NCBI GenBank assembly: GCA_003552485.1
Contig: PUMX01000139.1
Span: 1 to 9,711 of the forward strand
Direction: 5' to 3'
DNA length: 9,711 nt
From: Candidatus Hydrogenedentota bacterium
GTDB lineage: Bacteria; Hydrogenedentota; Hydrogenedentia; Hydrogenedentales; SLHB01
The translations under genes were made by a program, and so were the position numbers. The notes under the pieces are model-generated. The model worked only from the letters and a program-made list of their open reading frames with translations. It made no database searches and was not told the DNA's origin. Below are positions 7,289 to 9,711 of the stretch, in pieces. Position 1 is the first letter of the stretch. Each line of letters opens with the position of its first letter.

Positions 7289-7364
7289 AGGGGGCTCCTC
7301 ATCATTCTTATTAGACTGTAACACATACCCCCACGCTCCACATTCTCGCCGCATGTTGTCTAAC

Positions 7365-7394
7365 ACTATATCAACCAAGCGGTTCCGCGGTAAA
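7365..7394 (-). promoter_or_regulatory. Candidate sigma-70 promoter for the spermidine synthase-like gene
   Basis: On the reverse strand TTTACC (7394-7389) and TATAGT (7370-7365) are separated by 18 bases. The -10 matches TATAAT at five of six positions and the -35 matches TTGACA at four of six. Transcription would begin near 7358, about 70 bases before the chosen ATG and downstream of the longer possible start, which supports the shorter protein. Confidence 0.35.
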
Positions 7395-7441
7395 AGGAAA
7401 AAGGATTGTGCGTGCGCGCCAAACAAACGCCGCCAGCCCTA

Positions 7442-7472
7442 TTGTAAGCAAGCCCGATGGCTGTGCTACTAT
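7442..7472 (+). promoter_or_regulatory. Candidate extended -10 promoter for the GH4 gene
   Basis: TTGTAA (7442-7447) and TACTAT (7467-7472) are separated by 19 bases; the -10 is preceded by TGC, giving the extended TGN form that tolerates poor spacing. Transcription would start near 7479 and leave an unusually long leader of about 210 bases before the GH4 ATG. Confidence 0.3.
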
Positions 7473-7689
7473 CTCACATGGGTCGGCAAGAAGAGCGTTA
7501 CAGCATCTGTCGTCAGATTGTGATGCATAGCCCCCAGGGGTTGGTCCGCATGCGAAGGCGTTCTTGGGCAACGCCGAGGCATTGCGCACAGCGGGCGCAA
7601 AACGCCGGTATTTCCCGCAGTTTGTCAGGCAAGCTAGCGCGGTCTACCCCGCAGGGTTGACGGGGTCGTGGCTGGGAGACCACACGGGT

Positions 7690-8937
7690 ATGATCGAGCG
7701 CATCACTATCCTTGGCGGGAGCAGTGTCTACATTCCCGAGTTCATCCTGTCCGTCATTGCGCACAATGTCAACGTCGGCGAAATCGTGCTTTTTGGCCGG
7801 GCTGGCGCTAAGCTTGAGACCGTAGGCGCCTTCTGCAACCGGATTATCCATAAAAGCGGCTTCCCGGGTAGCGTTATCACGTCGACCGATTTTGAAGAGG
7901 CCGTGACAGGCGCCCGCTATGTCATCAATCATATCCGCGTGGGAGGCATGGAGGCCCGCGCCCGGGATGAAACTTTGCCTGTGAAAATGGGTATGATAGG
8001 CGACGATACGATAGGCGCGGGGGGAATCGCCTGCGCTTTACGTACGCTGCCGGTAGTGCTCGAGTGGGCCAGGCAGTTGGAAGCGGTCAATGCTGGCGTG
8101 CGCTTCATTAATCTGACAAACCCGCGGGGCACTGTCGTGGAGGCGTTGGGGCGATTGTCGAACCTGACGGTAATGGGCCCGTGCGACGTGCCGGCCTCAA
8201 TGCTGAACAAGGTTGCTGAATTGCTCCGGTGTGAGCCCGCTGAGCTGCGCATGGATTACTTCGGCGTGAACCATCTTGGATGGATCCAAGATGTTGAATT
8301 GAACGGCCGCAGCCACATGCTTCAGGTTCTGGAATGCATCGAGCGGGCGGACGACGATGCATTTGACAAGGTTCTCATTGACCTTTTCCGCATGATCCCC
8401 ACAAACAAGGTGCGGATGTACTTTCACCGTGACCAGTTGCTCAAGAGACAGCAGAAGGCCGATCGTAGCCGCGGTCAGATACTGCGCACAGCGGAAAAAC
8501 AAATCCTGCGCCTCTATCGAGACGAAACGCTTAACGAGTTGCCGGAATTGACGCGGCAACGGAATGCCGTGTGGTACGATCAGACTATCGTGCCCCTTAT
8601 CGAGGCGCTGGAGAGCAAGCAAGACCGGGAACTAGTGCTGTGTGTGCGCAATAATGGCGCGGTGCGCGACTTGCCCGAGGAATGCAGCGTCGAGGCGCCT
8701 GTCAAGGTGGGAAGAAGGGGGATTCGGCCGCAAAAGGTGGGTAATATGCCTCGCTTTTTGCGAGGCTTGTATTACATGATTAAGGAAAGCGACCGGCTGG
8801 TGGTTGAGGCGGTGAGCCACAAATCTTATGACCATGCGCTTCAGGCCTTGTGCGTGAATCCGTTTGTGCCGTCCATTGACACCGCGCGGGCGTTTCTGGA
8901 TAGGGTGATGAAGGAAGAACATTTTGAATTGCATTAA
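7690..8937 (+). CDS. Glycoside hydrolase family 4 protein, 6-phospho-beta-glucosidase-like
   Basis: Predicted 415-residue cytoplasmic enzyme; family members use NAD and a divalent metal in a redox-assisted cleavage of (usually phosphorylated) glycosides. The N-terminal nucleotide-binding loop reads ILGGSSVYIPE (7-17), where GGGS is more usual. Family hallmarks follow: RDETLPVKMGMIGDDTIGAGG (92-112, close to the DERIPLKYGVIGQETTGPGG type of phospho-beta-glucosidases), INLTNPRGTVVEAL (140-153), GPCDVP (163-168, Cys165 as metal ligand) and YFGVNHLGW (190-198, His195 as metal ligand). Tyr244 in MYFHRD lies where the catalytic base is expected. Asp replaces the usual Asn or His after the metal-binding Cys. 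GGGAG at 7674-7678 lies 11 bases before the chosen ATG; the longer in-frame TTG start at 7564 adds 42 residues unlike the family. No PTS or sugar transporter gene is adjacent, so the substrate is open. Confidence 0.85.
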   Translation: MIERITILGGSSVYIPEFILSVIAHNVNVGEIVLFGRAGAKLETVGAFCNRIIHKSGFPGSVITSTDFEEAVTGARYVINHIRVGGMEARARDETLPVKMGMIGDDTIGAGGIACALRTLPVVLEWARQLEAVNAGVRFINLTNPRGTVVEALGRLSNLTVMGPCDVPASMLNKVAELLRCEPAELRMDYFGVNHLGWIQDVELNGRSHMLQVLECIERADDDAFDKVLIDLFRMIPTNKVRMYFHRDQLLKRQQKADRSRGQILRTAEKQILRLYRDETLNELPELTRQRNAVWYDQTIVPLIEALESKQDRELVLCVRNNGAVRDLPEECSVEAPVKVGRRGIRPQKVGNMPRFLRGLYYMIKESDRLVVEAVSHKSYDHALQALCVNPFVPSIDTARAFLDRVMKEEHFELH

Positions 8938-9007
8938 CTTAGGCTAGTCCATATCCTAACAGACAAAGAACAACGGTTTGCTTATACGGTGAAAGGAGTA
9001 CCGACCC

Positions 9008-9711
9008 ATGCAACGTCTTGTGTTTGCGTTAGCCCTGATGCTCTCGGCGACGCTCGCGTTTGGCCAGGCGCCTGTGGTGAGCTCGGAAGGGTATGACCTC
9101 GCGGATCTGAAGGATTCGAATCGGCTGGTGACGGTGGTGCTGGAGGGCGGCGTGCGCGACGCTAATCTGGAGGTCGTGGAGGTTCAACCGAATTTCCTGA
9201 TCGTACGCGATGAAGAAGGCGCCCGCCATACGTATCTGTTTGATCGCATCATCGAGGTGCGGGTGCAGGACGATGTCGTCGAGAGGCGGCGCTTCGTCCT
9301 TGATGAAAGCCGCGCGCTAACCTCAGAAGAGCGGAACATCGTTTCTCAGGGTATTGGCCGTGCCCGAGAGATTTTCAACGACGCTTCAGCCAACCAGCCA
9401 GTCCGCATGGATGCCGCCGCGCTGTTGGCGCTGGATGGCGATAGGGAGGCGCTGGAGTATCTATACCAACTGGTAGACAGCAACGATCTGCAAACCTCGC
9501 TGGACGCCGCTGAACGGCTTTATCTGATTGGCGACGAGACGGGGGCGCAACAGGCCGTCAGTAATGGCCTGCAAGACGGCCACCGTCAACGGCGGGCGCA
9601 AGCGGCCCGGTTGGCCGGTTTCTACGGGTTCGCGCAATACGAAGGCAGGTTGTTGGATATGGCGCGAGACCGGTTGGCCGAGATCTCCGCACCGGCCGCG
9701 CGAGCTCTTGC
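9008..9711 (+). CDS. Secreted protein with Sm-like beta segment and HEAT-like helices (partial, runs off the window)
   Basis: The frame is open from ATG 9008 to the last base (234 codons read), so the C-terminus is missing. AAAGGAGT at 8992-8999 sits eight bases before the ATG, a strong ribosome binding site, 70 bases after the GH4 stop; cotranscription with GH4 is possible, and a weak TGC-TTATAC box at 8982-8987 is too near the start to be convincing. Residues 1-19 or 1-21 are a signal peptide (LVFALALMLSATLAFGQA). Residues 38-90 (VTVVLEGG...FLIVRDEEG...YLFDRIIEVRV) have the strand pattern of an Sm/Hfq-like small barrel. From about 130 the chain is Ala/Leu-rich paired helices resembling HEAT repeats (DREALEYLYQLVDSNDLQTS, SLDAAERLYLIGDETGA). 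A scaffold or binding role outside the cytoplasm is likely; the precise function is unknown. Confidence 0.7.
   Translation, partial: MQRLVFALALMLSATLAFGQAPVVSSEGYDLADLKDSNRLVTVVLEGGVRDANLEVVEVQPNFLIVRDEEGARHTYLFDRIIEVRVQDDVVERRRFVLDESRALTSEERNIVSQGIGRAREIFNDASANQPVRMDAAALLALDGDREALEYLYQLVDSNDLQTSLDAAERLYLIGDETGAQQAVSNGLQDGHRQRRAQAARLAGFYGFAQYEGRLLDMARDRLAEISAPAARAL

Larger units (their letters stand above)
7289..7689. other. Divergent intergenic region between the spermidine synthase-like and GH4 genes
   Basis: The 401 bases separate two divergent genes and carry a promoter candidate for each. The presumed GH4 leader (about 210 bases) holds several small inverted repeats: ATCTG-TCGT-CAGAT at 7505-7518, GCATC/GATGC at 7503-7507 and 7522-7526 (which would compete with the first), CCCC-CA-GGGG at 7532-7540, and ACCCCG/CGGGGT at 7646-7651 and 7661-7666. 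I recognise no known riboswitch. In-frame extensions of both genes into this region show no family resemblance. Confidence 0.5.

Noticed and set aside
7289..7426. N-terminal extension of the spermidine synthase-like protein by 46 residues
   Set aside because: The ATG at 7288 has a good GAGGAG site, and the extension spans a candidate promoter.
7564..7689. N-terminal extension of the GH4 protein by 42 residues from a TTG codon
   Set aside because: GH4 proteins begin with the nucleotide-binding strand, which starts right at the ATG at 7690; the extension has no family resemblance.
1..9711. CRISPR array, tRNA or rRNA genes
   Set aside because: No regularly spaced identical repeats with unique spacers, tRNA-like cloverleaf or rRNA sequence was recognised on either strand.

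Overview
The window is bacterial, GC-rich DNA carrying five protein genes and two clusters of intergenic hairpin repeats. The style suggests a member of the PVC/Hydrogenedentota-like bacteria: an ECF sigma factor fused to a membrane anchor and a long ectodomain of carboxypeptidase-regulatory-like beta repeats, a second large secreted protein of the same repeats, long intergenic spaces, and CTTG-loop repeat hairpins. This placement is inferred from architecture only; no rRNA or other phylogenetic marker is present.

Layout: 1-441 has no recognisable gene but holds a modular inverted-repeat element (88-301) and an ECF-type promoter candidate (363-389). 442-3399 (+) encodes the sigma factor/ectodomain fusion. 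3400-3855 is intergenic and holds a second, rearranged copy of the repeat modules (3564-3665) and further palindromes. 3856-5679 (+) encodes a secreted six-repeat protein that is collinear with ectodomain repeats 2-7 of the sigma fusion. After a 34-bp convergent gap with a small inverted repeat, 5714-7288 (-) encodes a seven-or-so-helix membrane protein with a spermidine-synthase-like C-terminal domain. A 401-bp divergent intergenic region (7289-7689) holds candidate promoters for both directions. 7690-8937 (+) encodes a glycoside hydrolase family 4 (NAD/metal-dependent phospho-glucosidase type) protein. 9008 to the window end (+) encodes the N-terminal part of a secreted protein with an Sm/Hfq-like beta segment and HEAT-like helices, cut off by the window.

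How the genes may work together: the first two large genes look like one functional unit, a transcription factor tethered to the membrane whose outside part is duplicated as a separate secreted protein. The GC content of the fusion gene drops sharply close to where homology to the secreted paralogue begins, which suggests the sigma/anchor part and the ectodomain have separate histories. The spermidine-synthase-like, GH4 and HEAT-like genes are probably neighbours rather than parts of that unit.
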